Source: CAYWFP01 sp964457365
Lineage (GTDB): Bacteria; Planctomycetota; SZUA-567
Length of the DNA: 64,000 bases
Assembly: GCA_964457365.1 (NCBI GenBank)
Contig: CAYWFP010000007.1
Coordinates: forward strand, 1-64,000
Direction: 5' to 3'
Part shown: one piece after another, positions 1 to 7,787 of the stretch
Position numbering within the stretch: the stretch's first letter is position 1
How the letters are laid out: every line of letters starts with the position of its first letter
The notes under the pieces: model-generated
Told to the model about the DNA's origin: nothing
The model's database searches: none
What the model saw: the letters and a program-made list of their open reading frames with translations, nothing else
Translations under genes and position numbers: made by a program

Positions 1-388
1 GCTTCTGCAGCGTCTCCTCCAGGCCCTTGAGCAGGTAGGTGTACTCGCCGCGCAGGTAGACGATGCCGGTGGCCGCGCCGACGGCGTAAGCGGCGATGGT
101 CATCCCCTCGCACAGCAGATCCGGCCACTCGGTCAGGATCACGCGATCCTTGAAGGTGCCCGGTTCGCCCTCGTCGGCGTTACAGACGATGTGCTTCTTC
201 GGGTTCTTGGCGGCGGCGGCGAGGTTCCACTTCACCCCCGTCGGAAAGCCCGCGCCTCCGCGGCCCTTCATGCCCGAGGCGCCGATCTCGCCGATCACGT
301 CGGCCCGGGACTTGCCCAGCGCCGCTTGCAGCCCGGCACCCGGCGCCACCTGCGCCAGGGTCATGCTGTTGATATCCGTGGCGGTCAT
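1..388 (-). CDS. NuoF-like NADH-binding subunit, N-terminal part (runs off window)
   Basis: The first 129 residues of a NuoF/HoxF-type flavoprotein are read from an ATG at 388. The glycine-rich GRGGAGFPTG motif (about residue 44) followed by KW, and NADEGEPGTFKDR about 25 residues later, are the NADH/FMN-binding signature of the 51-kDa complex I subunit and of NAD-linked hydrogenases and formate dehydrogenases. The ATG overlaps the stop of the upstream NuoE-like gene, so the two are translationally coupled. The N-terminus before the glycine loop is short, without the long leader with extra cysteines seen in some bifurcating-hydrogenase subunits. Whether the complex is Nuo, Hnd or Fdh cannot be decided because the rest lies outside the window. 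Confidence 0.85.
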   Translation of the reverse strand, partial: MTATDINSMTLAQVAPGAGLQAALGKSRADVIGEIGASGMKGRGGAGFPTGVKWNLAAAAKNPKKHIVCNADEGEPGTFKDRVILTEWPDLLCEGMTIAAYAVGAATGIVYLRGEYTYLLKGLEETLQK

Positions 389-906
389 AAGACATGCTCC
401 TCCATCTGCTGCAGGGTATGCGGACCGAAGACCTTGCTGCAGGCCTCCAGGATGTCGTGCACCTTCTCCGGCGTGACCTGGGTAAAGACCTGGTCGTTGA
501 CCAGCATCGCCGGCCCCTGGTCGCACATGCCGATGCAATTGGCCCACTCGAGGCTGAAGCGCCCGTCGGGCGTGGTCTCGCCGAACTTGACGCCGAGGTC
601 GTTCTCGAGCTGCTTGGCCACGCGCTCCTTGCCGGCCAGGTCGCAGCTGATCGTCCGGCAGAGGCGGATGACGAAGCGGCCCTGGTACTCGGGCTTGAGG
701 AAGGCGTAGAACGTCACTACGCTGTAGACCTCCACCGGGTGGATGCCGAGCATGTCGGCGATGGTCTGCATGGCGAAATCGGAGATGTGGTGGTACTTGC
801 GCTGCACGCTCTGCAGAATCGGGATGAGGGCGCCGCGGTCGGTGCCGTGCTTCCCGACCAGCGCCTTCAGTTCCGCGGTCAGTTTGTCCTGTCCGGTCAC
901 CAGCAT
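385..906 (-). CDS. NuoE-like thioredoxin-fold [2Fe-2S] subunit
   Basis: This 173-residue protein has the NuoE layout: an N-terminal helical domain (LIPILQSVQRKYHHIS, then a helix with HPVEVYSVVTFYAF) and a thioredoxin-like domain carrying four cysteines as C-x4-C (CRTISC) and C-x3-C (CIGMC), which ligate one [2Fe-2S] cluster. It passes electrons between the NADH-oxidising NuoF partner and the rest of a complex. It is directly upstream of the NuoF-like gene with a 4-base overlap. Stand-alone NuoE/NuoF pairs occur in NAD-dependent hydrogenases and formate dehydrogenases as well as in complex I. A receiver-only response regulator precedes it by 13 bases. Confidence 0.88.
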   Translation of the reverse strand: MLVTGQDKLTAELKALVGKHGTDRGALIPILQSVQRKYHHISDFAMQTIADMLGIHPVEVYSVVTFYAFLKPEYQGRFVIRLCRTISCDLAGKERVAKQLENDLGVKFGETTPDGRFSLEWANCIGMCDQGPAMLVNDQVFTQVTPEKVHDILEACSKVFGPHTLQQMEEHVL

Positions 907-919
907 CGGGGTTTCCTTT

Positions 920-1291
920 CTATTTGGTCAACAGTCCGTTGACTTTCTCGATCAGCACGGCGGGCTTGACCGGTTTCTCCAGGAACTCGTCCACCGGATT
1001 GACCTCTTCGTCCTTGCCGTACTCGTTGCCGATCACCTTGCCCATGCTCGTCAGCATCAGGATGGGCTTGGAGAAGCTGCTGCGCTTCAGTTCCTGCGCC
1101 ATGGCGATGCCGTCGTCGGGCTGCTCCATCATCACGTCCAGAATCAGCAGATCCGGCATGTTGGCTTCGATAGCCTTCATGCCGTCGGCCCGGTTGTGCG
1201 CGGCCATGACATCGTGCCCGTCCTTCTCCAGGCACAACTTCGCGGAATCCACCATGATCGGATCGTCGTCCACGATCAAAATCTTCGCCAT
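920..1291 (-). CDS. Single-domain response regulator (receiver only)
   Basis: This 123-residue protein is a CheY-like receiver with no output domain. The acidic pair is in ILIVDDDPIM (residues 5-14), the phospho-acceptor Asp is in LLILDVMM (about residue 52), the Thr/Ser switch is in LMLTSMGK, and the Lys is in FLEKPVKP. The ATG at 1291 is chosen because it follows a purine-rich AAGGAGAGGGAGG ribosome site. The insertion GNEYGKDEEVNPVDEF before the Lys is typical of receivers found next to NAD-linked hydrogenase or Nuo-like modules. It lies 13 bases upstream of the NuoE-like gene and probably leads that operon. Its histidine kinase is not in the window. Confidence 0.88.
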   Translation of the reverse strand: MAKILIVDDDPIMVDSAKLCLEKDGHDVMAAHNRADGMKAIEANMPDLLILDVMMEQPDDGIAMAQELKRSSFSKPILMLTSMGKVIGNEYGKDEEVNPVDEFLEKPVKPAVLIEKVNGLLTK

Positions 1292-1458
1292 CCTCCCTCT
1301 CCTTTTCCGGGTCTTCAGCGGAACCCACAGGACGGATGCCCCGCGCATACGACATACCGGATTGTCCGTTTCATGCAGGGCATGCCGGGTCGGCGCCAGC
1401 CGTAATTCAGGGGATCGCAAAACGCCGGCCCGCTGCTGTTACTGATTTCACAAATCAC

Positions 1459-1486
1459 ACCTTAACCCGCTTCCCGAAAAGGTCAA
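1459..1486 (-). promoter_or_regulatory. Candidate sigma70 promoter for the response regulator operon
   Basis: On the minus strand TTGACC (1481-1486) and TAAGGT (1459-1464) are separated by 16 bases in an AT-richer stretch about 170 bases upstream of the receiver gene. The -35 box is good and the -10 box is weak. Confidence 0.35.
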
Positions 1487-1663
1487 CCGCTTTGTCAGAA
1501 ATATAATTATTCGCATCGCGTCTCATTAATGCCGGCTGGATAGTCCTTTATCGACTCTGCGAAGCTGCCGCGCGTGCCGCGAAACAATGCGACAACGACG
1601 CCAATGGCAAGCCCCCGCGCAGGCCGTGCCGACGCGGGGGAAGAGGCGGCGGGAAGAGGCGGT

Positions 1664-1912
1664 TCAGGCGATGCGGAAGCCGCGCGCGGCCCAGAAGCGG
1701 CGGAACTGGACGTGCAGCCGCCGGATGATCTGATCGCGCGCGCGACCGGAACTGATTTCGCGCCGCCGCCGGTCACTCAGCGAACGGTTGTTGAACTGCT
1801 CGAGCAGGCCGATAAAGGCCAGATTGGCCTGCGTCAACTGGCGCGAGAGCGCGAGCAGCCGGCGACGCTCGTTGGAGTTCTGCTGCATGTCGAAGACCAG
1901 CTTGCGCATCAT
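1664..1912 (-). CDS. Small Arg-rich hypothetical ORF, possibly a frameshifted exported protein
   Basis: This is an 82-codon open frame rich in Arg, Leu and Gln (helical character; LSRQLTQANLAFIGLLEQF). No family is recognised. Just upstream, in another frame, an ATG at 1995 opens a signal-peptide-like stretch (MRNVRNGIVGLLVLFGTLFC) that ends at a TGA overlapping the Met-Met of this ORF. One base of frameshift would join the two into a secreted protein of about 110 residues. It is either a real small gene with a frame error or decayed sequence; codon bias alone does not settle it. The rest of 1292-2220 shows no supportable gene. Confidence 0.25.
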   Translation of the reverse strand: MMRKLVFDMQQNSNERRRLLALSRQLTQANLAFIGLLEQFNNRSLSDRRRREISSGRARDQIIRRLHVQFRRFWAARGFRIA

Positions 1913-2140
1913 CTCGCGGCCGCGTCGTTGCCGCCGCAGAACAAGGTTCCGAAGAGCACCAGTAAGCCCACGATCCCGTTCCGTACGTTACGCATTTTCG
2001 CCCCTTTCTTCTTCATGATCCGTATGATGTCGATTCGTCACCCCTGCGGTGACGCTGTCTCTGCCGCACTCCGTTGTCTCGCCGATGATGCCGCTCGCTG
2101 CACCGTGCTGTGCGAAGGCGGGAGCGGTTTCTCTCACGAA

Positions 2141-2183
2141 AAAATGAAAAAACCGCCCCGGCGGGATTCGCGCGCCGGGGCGG
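2141..2183 (-). terminator. Strong intrinsic terminator (minus strand)
   Basis: A perfect 11-bp stem (CCGCCCCGGCG at 2153-2163 and its complement at 2173-2183) with a 9-base loop is followed on the minus strand by TTTTTT, CA, TTTTTT. It has no intact minus-strand gene directly upstream, so it may be the leftover end of a lost gene. Confidence 0.7.
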
Positions 2184-2220
2184 AGCATCCGCTTTTGTTT
2201 GTCGGAAACGCACGCTTTGC

Positions 2221-2279
2221 TAAGGACCCGTTAAGCAATAATTTCAGAAATCCCGATCTTATTGCTTAACGGGTCCTAA
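2221..2279. mobile_element. 53-bp palindromic MITE-like element, copy 1, with TAA duplication
   Basis: The element spans 2224-2276. Perfect 18-bp terminal inverted repeats (GGACCCGTTAAGCAATAA and its complement) enclose a 17-base centre that holds a second small palindrome (ATTTC-A-GAAAT). It is flanked by a direct TAA at 2221-2223 and 2277-2279, within a reconstructed CTAAG target. The 53 bases are identical to copy 2 at 41153-41205. It encodes nothing; mobility would need a transposase elsewhere. Three-base TNA duplications are known for some IS5-family (IS1031-like) elements, which is only a suggestion of relationship. Confidence 0.75.
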
Positions 2280-2314
2280 GCTGCTCGCGGGAGGGGGGAG
2301 TCCGTCACGAATCC

Positions 2315-3155
2315 ATGACAGAGCCGCACGCCATGACTTCGATACACCCGGCAATCCGGTATCTCCGCGCCGTCACGCTGCCGGGGTGGCTGCTCCTTCT
2401 CGGCGCGGCGCTGCTTGCCGTCCTCTTCGCCCGCGGCGCGCTGACGCTGCAATATCACTGGCAGTGGCACAACATTCCATAATATCTCTATATCTGGAAC
2501 GAACAGGGGTTCGCGCCCGGACCGCTCCTGAAAGGCCTCGGCGTTACGCTCGCGCTTTCGGCGCTCGGCCTCGTCTGCGCGTTCGCCGTGGGGCTGCTGA
2601 GCGCACTGCTGCGCCTGTCGGGAAGCGTGCTGGGGCGCGCGCGCGCGCGCCTGTACCTGGAGACGATCCGCAACTCGCCGCTGCTGATCCAGATCCTGAT
2701 CGGCTACTTCGTCATCGCGCACATCCTCGGCATCGGCCGCTTCGCCGCGGCGGTCCTTTCGCTCAGTCTCTTCGAGGGCGGCCTATATCGCCGAGATCGT
2801 CCGCGGCGGCATCGAGAGCGTGCCGCGCGGGCAGTGGGAAGGCGCCGCCGCGCTGGGCCTCGGCCGCGGCGAGACGCTGCGCCACGTCATCCTGCCGCAG
2901 GCGCTGCGCTCCGTGCTGCCGGCGCTGGGCGGGCAGTTCATCAGCATGATCAAGGATTCGGCGATGGTCTCGCTCATCTCGGTGCCGGAGTTGACGTTTC
3001 AGGGCAGGCAGATCGTCGCGACGACCCACCGCAGCTTCGAGGTCTGGCTCGCCGTAGCGGCGATGTACCTGATTCTGACGCTCTGCCTGTCGCTTCTTGT
3101 CAGACGCCTGGAGTTGCGGCTGGCGCACAGGACCGGCCGGCGCGCGCGCGGTTGA
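2315..3155 (+). pseudogene. Broken polar amino-acid ABC transporter permease (HisM/GlnP type)
   Basis: The sequence encodes an inner-membrane permease of the amino-acid uptake ABC family. The hallmark EAA loop is intact near the end (YIAEIVRGGIESVPRGQWEG, then AALGLGRGETLRHVILPQALR), and the N-terminal half has the usual VTLALSALGLVCAFAVGLL and ETIRNSPLLIQI segments. Two lesions break it: an in-frame TAA at 2480-2482, where a Gln or Arg codon before YLYIWNEQG would be expected, and an extra G near 2783 that shifts the frame just before the EAA loop. No ATPase or binding-protein gene lies beside it. The start may be 2315 or 2333. It lies 36 bases from the palindromic element. Confidence 0.85.
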
Positions 3156-3221
3156 AACGCGGGAAACGAAAACAGCCTCCGCACTGGCGAAGGCTGTGGC
3201 TTGGACGCGTATCGCGGGGTA

Positions 3222-3404
3222 CTAGCGCAATGCCGAGGTGCGGCGGTGCGGATGGGTCTTGGTCCTGCGCTTGTTGCCGTCGGGGCCCTTGGCGGCCTTG
3301 GCGGCCTTTTTCGCGCGCAGCTTGCGATGCAGACGCCGGCGTTCCTTCATCAGCCTGGCGCGCTCGGCGGTCTTGGTCGAACGGCATTTCTTCTTGGCAG
3401 CCAT
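3222..3404 (-). CDS. Small, very basic 60-residue protein
   Basis: The ATG at 3404 follows AAGGA at good spacing and starts MAAKKKCRSTKTAERARLMK. About 40 percent of residues are Lys or Arg, with an Ala/Lys-rich middle and an RTKTHPHRR tail. The composition suggests a nucleic-acid-binding or ribosome-associated protein, but it matches no ribosomal protein that I recognise. It is preceded by one of the best sigma70-type promoters in the window (3440-3468), which argues that it is a real, well-expressed gene. Confidence 0.65.
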   Translation of the reverse strand: MAAKKKCRSTKTAERARLMKERRRLHRKLRAKKAAKAAKGPDGNKRRTKTHPHRRTSALR

Positions 3405-3439
3405 GGTCCTGTCCTTGTGACGATTCCGTAAAACAAAAC

Positions 3440-3468
3440 AATATAGCCGCAAGCGGGGGCGCTGTCAA
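3440..3468 (-). promoter_or_regulatory. Strong sigma70-type promoter of the basic small protein
   Basis: Minus strand: TTGACA (3463-3468), a 17-base spacer and TATATT (3440-3445), about 36 bases ahead of the start codon. The -35 box is a consensus match and the -10 box has one mismatch. Confidence 0.78.
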
Positions 3469-3545
3469 GAATTGACTTGCGATTGGAAGGAAACCAGGGG
3501 CAACGGCCGCAACCGCTTGGGGCAAAAAGGTTTCCGGTAACCGCG

Positions 3546-3743
3546 CTACAGCGCTGCGCGGCGCCTGGCGGCGCGGCGATCGGCGATGCGAGCGAATTCG
3601 CCGTCCTGAATGCGCGCGAGGATCTCCTGCGCGCAACGCAGGCAGTAGGTCTCGGCGACCTCGTCGTTGAGCTCCCCGGGCCACGGCAGGCGGAATTCCC
3701 CGTCGACGCGGATGCGTTTGCACTCCCGGCATTGGACAACCAT
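3546..3743 (-). CDS. Small double-CxxC zinc-ribbon protein
   Basis: This 65-residue protein starts at the ATG at 3743 (MVVQCRECKRIRVDGEF). It has C-x2-C at residues 5-8 and C-x2-C near residues 36-39 (YCLRCAQEI), which would form a zinc ribbon, followed by a basic Arg/Ala tail. Function is unknown. It is the last gene of the long thrC-to-heptosyltransferase minus-strand operon, 134 bases past the heptosyltransferase stop, and may also have its own signal. Confidence 0.6.
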   Translation of the reverse strand: MVVQCRECKRIRVDGEFRLPWPGELNDEVAETYCLRCAQEILARIQDGEFARIADRRAARRRAAL

Positions 3744-3877
3744 GGCGTCCTTTCGTGCTGGCGATCTCACCATCACTTGCGCCATGATCGGCCACGATTT
3801 CAGCCGAGTTCGATCTTTCCGGTGCCGGTTGTGCGACCGGACGATACCTCCGTTCGAAGTTGCGTCTTTCCCGGTTG

Positions 3878-4888
3878 CTATCGGTCCGCGCGCGCATTGG
3901 CAAGAGTGGCGAAGACCTCGTCGGGACTCACCGCCGCCAGCGCCTCGCGCGCGGCCTTCCGGACGGCCGGATCGTTCAGGTTCGGCGTAACCGCGCCGCC
4001 GCGGCCGACGTTGACGACACGCCGTCCGAGCGCGCGCGTCCTCGACGGCTCGGTAATGCCGAAGACGACCACCGTCGGCTTATCGAGCGCCGCGGCCACG
4101 TGTGCGCCGCCCGAGTCGCCGCCCAGAAACAGCCTCGCCGTATCGATCAGGCCGCAGAATCCGCCCAGGCCGGTCGCGCCGGCGAGGTTGTGAATGCGTG
4201 GATGAACGCAGATCGTTCCGCCGGCCTCGCGCTGGGCCGGCGTGCCGGCCACCACCACGTCGAGATCCCACTCCCGCACCGCGCGTTCGGCAACGGCGGC
4301 GTAACGTTCGGCCGGCCAGTCCTTGACCTCGCCGTAGGCGCTGAAGGGGGCGATCAACAGATACGCCGCGCCCACGTTCCGCGCCCGCAACGCCTGCCTG
4401 GCCTCTTCGCGATCGGTTTCGGCAAGCACCAGCCGCGGCTGTCGCGGACGCGGATCGGCCCCGAACCGGGCGGCCAGATGCAGATAGTAATCCGCCTGAT
4501 GCGCCGCCAGCAGCGCCGGTCTTGCCGCGACCGGCTCGGTCAGCAGAAGCCGCCGGCCGTCGCGGGCATAGCCGATGCGCCGGCGCGTGCCGGTGCGCCA
4601 GAGCCAGAGCGCCGAGGAGAAGCTGTTGGTCAGAAGCAGGCCGGCGTCGAAGCGCCGCGAACGCAACGCTGCGCCTGCGCGCCAGAGCGACACGAGCCCG
4701 CCCGCCCCGCGTGCTGCCGGCGGCACGACCGCGACCTCGTCGATATCGGCGCAGGCGTCGTAGCAGGCCCGCAGGTGCGCGCGCACCGCCGCGACGATCC
4801 GCGTCCGCGGCAGGGCCTCGCGCAGTGCCGCGAAGGTCGGCAAGGCCATGACGCAGTCGCCGAGCCAGTTCGGCGCGCGGACGAGCAT
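3878..4888 (-). CDS. Glycosyltransferase family 9 (heptosyltransferase-like)
   Basis: This 336-residue protein has the two-Rossmann GT9 layout. The N-terminus MLVRAPNWLGDCVMALP matches the WaaF/WaaC start, and the nucleotide-sugar motif LGGDSGGAHVAAALDKPTVV lies at about residues 258-277, followed by a second-domain VVVFG strand. Such enzymes add heptose or a related sugar to the lipopolysaccharide core at the cytoplasmic face. The ATG at 4888 is chosen because family homology starts there; the frame stays open upstream only because it is antisense-free GC-rich DNA. It follows lgt by 29 bases in the operon. Donor and acceptor are unproven. Confidence 0.85.
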   Translation of the reverse strand: MLVRAPNWLGDCVMALPTFAALREALPRTRIVAAVRAHLRACYDACADIDEVAVVPPAARGAGGLVSLWRAGAALRSRRFDAGLLLTNSFSSALWLWRTGTRRRIGYARDGRRLLLTEPVAARPALLAAHQADYYLHLAARFGADPRPRQPRLVLAETDREEARQALRARNVGAAYLLIAPFSAYGEVKDWPAERYAAVAERAVREWDLDVVVAGTPAQREAGGTICVHPRIHNLAGATGLGGFCGLIDTARLFLGGDSGGAHVAAALDKPTVVVFGITEPSRTRALGRRVVNVGRGGAVTPNLNDPAVRKAAREALAAVSPDEVFATLANARADR

Positions 4889-4917
4889 CGATACGGGAGG
4901 GCGCGAGTCCGCGCCGC

Positions 4918-5904
4918 TCACGAGGACTCTCCGGGTGGCGGCGCGTTTCTGCGCTCTCGCCGGCGCAGCCAGAGCAGGACCAGCGCGCTGCCCGCGAGCG
5001 TCGCCAGCGCCAGGATCTGCCCCATGCGCAGCGCCGGCAGCCCCTCGACCAGGACGTGCAGCGGCGTGTCGTCGCGAACGAATTCGACGAAGAAGCGGAA
5101 GACCGAGTAGAGGATGAAGAAGCTGAGCATCACCACCCCGCCCGGCCGCGGCAGGCGCAGGCCCTCGCCCTCGGGCGCAGGCTTGTACGAGGCGAAGCCG
5201 GGGCCGCCCCGGCGCCCGTCGATCCAGAGCAGCAGCAGCGTGATCGCCAGCAACGCCGCGGCGCTGTAGAGCTGCGCCGGATGCACCGACAGCGGAAAAC
5301 TCACGGCCGACGGGTCGATGCCGGCCGCCTCGGCCGCGCGCGCGAGCGCCTCGGGCTGGTAATAGTAGAAATGGTTGACGTTCTGCAGCATCGGCGGCTC
5401 GTGGGGGAACTGGCCGGTGACGGGAAAGCGCACCCCGAGCGGGAATTCCGGATGGCAGAGCCGCCCCCAGCAGCAGCCGTTGAGGAAACACCCGATCCGT
5501 CCGAACGCCACGCCGAGGGCCAGGCCCGGCGCGTAGACGTCCGCCGCGGCGCTGATGGAGAGCTTCTTCCAGCGCAGATAGACGACGGTGGCGACAAGCG
5601 CCAGCAGGAGCCCGCCCTGGAAGACCAGGCCGCCCTGCCAGATGGCCAAGGCCTGGCCGAGCGACTGGAGCGGCTCCTCCATCTCGATGAAGACGAACGC
5701 GGCGCGGGCGCCGACGATGCCGCTGATGATCATCAGCAGGCCCAGGTCGTACACCTGGTCACGGTTCATGCCGAAGCGCGGCGCGCGGCGCGCGGCGAGC
5801 CAGAGCGCCGCGACGAAGCCGATCATGAGCATGAAGCCGTAGCTGTAGATCGGCACGCCGCCGTCTACGCCGGGCACCGGCAGGTGCAAGAGGATGCGAT
5901 GCAT
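4918..5904 (-). CDS. lgt: Prolipoprotein diacylglyceryl transferase
   Basis: This 328-residue multi-pass inner-membrane enzyme transfers diacylglycerol from phosphatidylglycerol to the lipobox cysteine of prolipoproteins. Diagnostic parts are YSYGFMLMIGF near the start, GGLVFQGGLL, the signature GRIGCFLNGCCWG at about residues 134-146, HPAQLYS at about residue 209, and the late RFFVEFVRDD. About seven hydrophobic segments are visible. An insertion containing NVNHFYYYQPEALARAAEAAG between GCCWG and HPAQLY makes it longer than the usual 260-290 residues. It lies 18 bases downstream of panD in the minus-strand operon. Confidence 0.95.
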   Translation of the reverse strand: MHRILLHLPVPGVDGGVPIYSYGFMLMIGFVAALWLAARRAPRFGMNRDQVYDLGLLMIISGIVGARAAFVFIEMEEPLQSLGQALAIWQGGLVFQGGLLLALVATVVYLRWKKLSISAAADVYAPGLALGVAFGRIGCFLNGCCWGRLCHPEFPLGVRFPVTGQFPHEPPMLQNVNHFYYYQPEALARAAEAAGIDPSAVSFPLSVHPAQLYSAAALLAITLLLLWIDGRRGGPGFASYKPAPEGEGLRLPRPGGVVMLSFFILYSVFRFFVEFVRDDTPLHVLVEGLPALRMGQILALATLAGSALVLLWLRRRERRNAPPPGESS

Positions 5905-5922
5905 GGCTCTCCCGTGAACCGC

Positions 5923-6276
5923 TCAGTGGGTCGTCCGGCGGACGGCGTTGTTCTCGTCGACGAGAACGCGAACGGGCTGGTGCGCGCGCGCGGCCGCCTC
6001 TTCCAACAGGCAGTAGCTCATGATAATGACCTTGTCGCCGCGATGCCCCAGGCGCGCGGCCGCGCCGTTGAGACAGACCTCGCCCGAGCCGCCCTCCATG
6101 ATATAGGTCTCGAAACGCGCGCCGTTGGTGATATTGACCACCAGCACCTTCTCGCCGGGAAGCAGATCGGCCGCCTCGCGCAGCCCCGGCCCCAGCGAGA
6201 GCGAGCCTTCGTAGTCCAGGTCCGCGCCGGTGATGGTGGCGCGGTGAATCTTGCTCTTGAGCATATGGCGCAACAT
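5923..6276 (-). CDS. panD: Aspartate 1-decarboxylase proenzyme
   Basis: This 117-residue protein makes beta-alanine from aspartate for pantothenate synthesis. The self-cleavage site is Gly24-Ser25 in DYEGSLSL; Ser25 becomes the pyruvoyl cofactor. Lys9, Tyr22 and the VVNITNGARFETY core are present. It lies 13 bases after panC, so two steps of the pathway are side by side; panB is not in the window. Confidence 0.96.
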   Translation of the reverse strand: MLRHMLKSKIHRATITGADLDYEGSLSLGPGLREAADLLPGEKVLVVNITNGARFETYIMEGGSGEVCLNGAAARLGHRGDKVIIMSYCLLEEAAARAHQPVRVLVDENNAVRRTTH

Positions 6277-6289
6277 GCGGCTCCTTTTC

Positions 6290-7144
6290 TCAGCGCCCCG
6301 GATCGACCAGCACGTTGTCGATCAGGCGCACACCCCCGACGCGCACGGCGCCGGCGATCAGCACCACGTCGTCGACGCGCGCGACGTCCTCGAGCGTCTC
6401 CGGCGAGAGGATATCGATATAGTCCACCTCGACGCAAGGTTCCTCCAGCATCTGCTCCGCCATCGCGTTCATCAACTGCGCCGCGTCGCGCTCGCCCTCG
6501 GCGATGGCCGCGCGGCCGTGCTCCAGCGCGTGGTGCAGGCGCAATGCGCTCGGGCGCAGCTCCGGCGGAATGCGGACGTTGCGGCTGCTCATCGCCAGGC
6601 CGTCCTCCTCGCGCACGATCGGGCAGACGACGATCTCGACGGGGAAGTTCAGGTCCGTGACCATGCGCTGGATGATGATCGCCTGCTGGGCGTCCTTCTG
6701 GCCGAAGTACGCCCGCCGGGGCATGACGATGTTGAAGAGTTTGGCCACGACGGTGCAGACGCCGATGAAGTGGCCGCGTCCGCGCGAGATGCCGCACAGC
6801 CGGCTGGCCAGGCGGTTGACCTGGACGATGGTGTCGCGCCCCGGCGCGTACATCGCTTCGGGCGTGGGCGCGAAGAGCACGTCGACGCCGGCCTCCTCCG
6901 CCAGGCGCGCGTCCAGCTCCAGGTCCACCGGGTAGCTCTGGTAATCGCCTTCCTCGTTGAACTGGATCGGATTGACGAAGATGCTCATCACCACGTTGTC
7001 GTTTTCGGCCACGGCCCGGTCGACGAGCGATAGGTGCCCCTCGTGCAGCGCGCCCATGGTCGGGACGAAGCCGCAGTCCGTCCCGCCGCGAAGGCTCGTC
7101 AGCGCCCACTCCTGCATGGTCTCGATGCCGTGGATCACCTGCAT
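6290..7144 (-). CDS. panC: Pantothenate synthetase
   Basis: This 284-residue enzyme condenses pantoate with beta-alanine using ATP. The HIGH-like site is in PTMGALHEGHLSLV (about residues 29-42), the substrate loop is FVNPIQF, and the second ATP motif is the KMSKS-like MSSRN (about residue 188). GQKDAQQ and MPRRAYFG are also typical. The start MQVIHGIETMQEW fits the family. It lies 10 bases after an HD-domain gene and 13 before panD. Confidence 0.96.
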   Translation of the reverse strand: MQVIHGIETMQEWALTSLRGGTDCGFVPTMGALHEGHLSLVDRAVAENDNVVMSIFVNPIQFNEEGDYQSYPVDLELDARLAEEAGVDVLFAPTPEAMYAPGRDTIVQVNRLASRLCGISRGRGHFIGVCTVVAKLFNIVMPRRAYFGQKDAQQAIIIQRMVTDLNFPVEIVVCPIVREEDGLAMSSRNVRIPPELRPSALRLHHALEHGRAAIAEGERDAAQLMNAMAEQMLEEPCVEVDYIDILSPETLEDVARVDDVVLIAGAVRVGGVRLIDNVLVDPGR

Positions 7145-7154
7145 GAAGAATATC

Positions 7155-7775
7155 TTACCTCGTCATCGCCACGCCCAGCGGCCAGCCCTGCTCGCGCTCG
7201 AGCGCCTCGAAGAAAGCCTCGCTCAGCGCCACGCGTTGCGCGAACCGTTCGCGCGAAATGTCGAAATGCAGTCGCTCGCGCAGCGTATCGAGCCAGTAGC
7301 GGTTCTGCTCGCCGCGGATCCAGGCCAGCGCGTCTTTCTGCGACTGCTCGTGATACGCCACCCACTGGAAGGTCATCCATACCTGCTGCGCGCCGACGTG
7401 ATCGAGCGTGTCGGCGTCCTGCAGCAGCTTCAGCGCGGTCGTATCGACATCGCCGCGCTTGTTGTGTCGACGCACCAGGTCGGCCACGGCCCCGAGTTCC
7501 GCGGGTGTGCAGACCGGCGCCAGAAGCGTTCGAATCATCTCCGCGCCGATGCGCGCGTGCGGCTTCTGCCCCTTGGCGACGTCGTGGAAGAGCGCTCCGG
7601 CGAAGAGGACATCGCGGTCCACCGCGCCGGCCTCGTCGACGGCGTCGGCCAGGTCCAGCGCGATCTTGGCCGCGCGCAGTCCGTGGCAGTAAAGGTAACC
7701 CGCCTCCCGTTCGGCGATGGGTTTGCGCGGTTTCATGTTCTCGTTGGCGATGGCGATGACGGCGTTGCGATACAT
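7155..7775 (-). CDS. HD-domain metal-dependent phosphohydrolase
   Basis: This 206-residue protein carries an HD domain: a His near residue 31, FHDVAKG (about residues 64-70) with the HD dyad, RRHNKRG near 103, and a later Asp (LQDADTLDHVG). Such proteins hydrolyse nucleotides or related phosphomonoesters. The sandwich between folK and panC suggests a role in cofactor metabolism, for example dephosphorylating a folate-pathway intermediate, but that is inference from position only. It starts 12 bases after folK. Confidence 0.8.
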   Translation of the reverse strand: MYRNAVIAIANENMKPRKPIAEREAGYLYCHGLRAAKIALDLADAVDEAGAVDRDVLFAGALFHDVAKGQKPHARIGAEMIRTLLAPVCTPAELGAVADLVRRHNKRGDVDTTALKLLQDADTLDHVGAQQVWMTFQWVAYHEQSQKDALAWIRGEQNRYWLDTLRERLHFDISRERFAQRVALSEAFFEALEREQGWPLGVAMTR

Positions 7776-7787
7776 GATCGGCCTCCG

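Noticed and set aside
2224..2276. Palindromic element read as a transcription terminator
   Set aside because: It lacks a T-run, is identical in loop and stem to a distant copy inside a coding sequence, and has target duplications, which terminators do not.
2480..2482. In-frame stop in the permease as a recoded codon
   Set aside because: It is TAA rather than TGA, a Gln/Arg is expected there, and a second lesion follows downstream, so decay is the simpler reading.
4918..6660. Long plus-strand frame of 534 codons across lgt, panD and panC
   Set aside because: Antisense shadow of three well-identified genes; no independent evidence.
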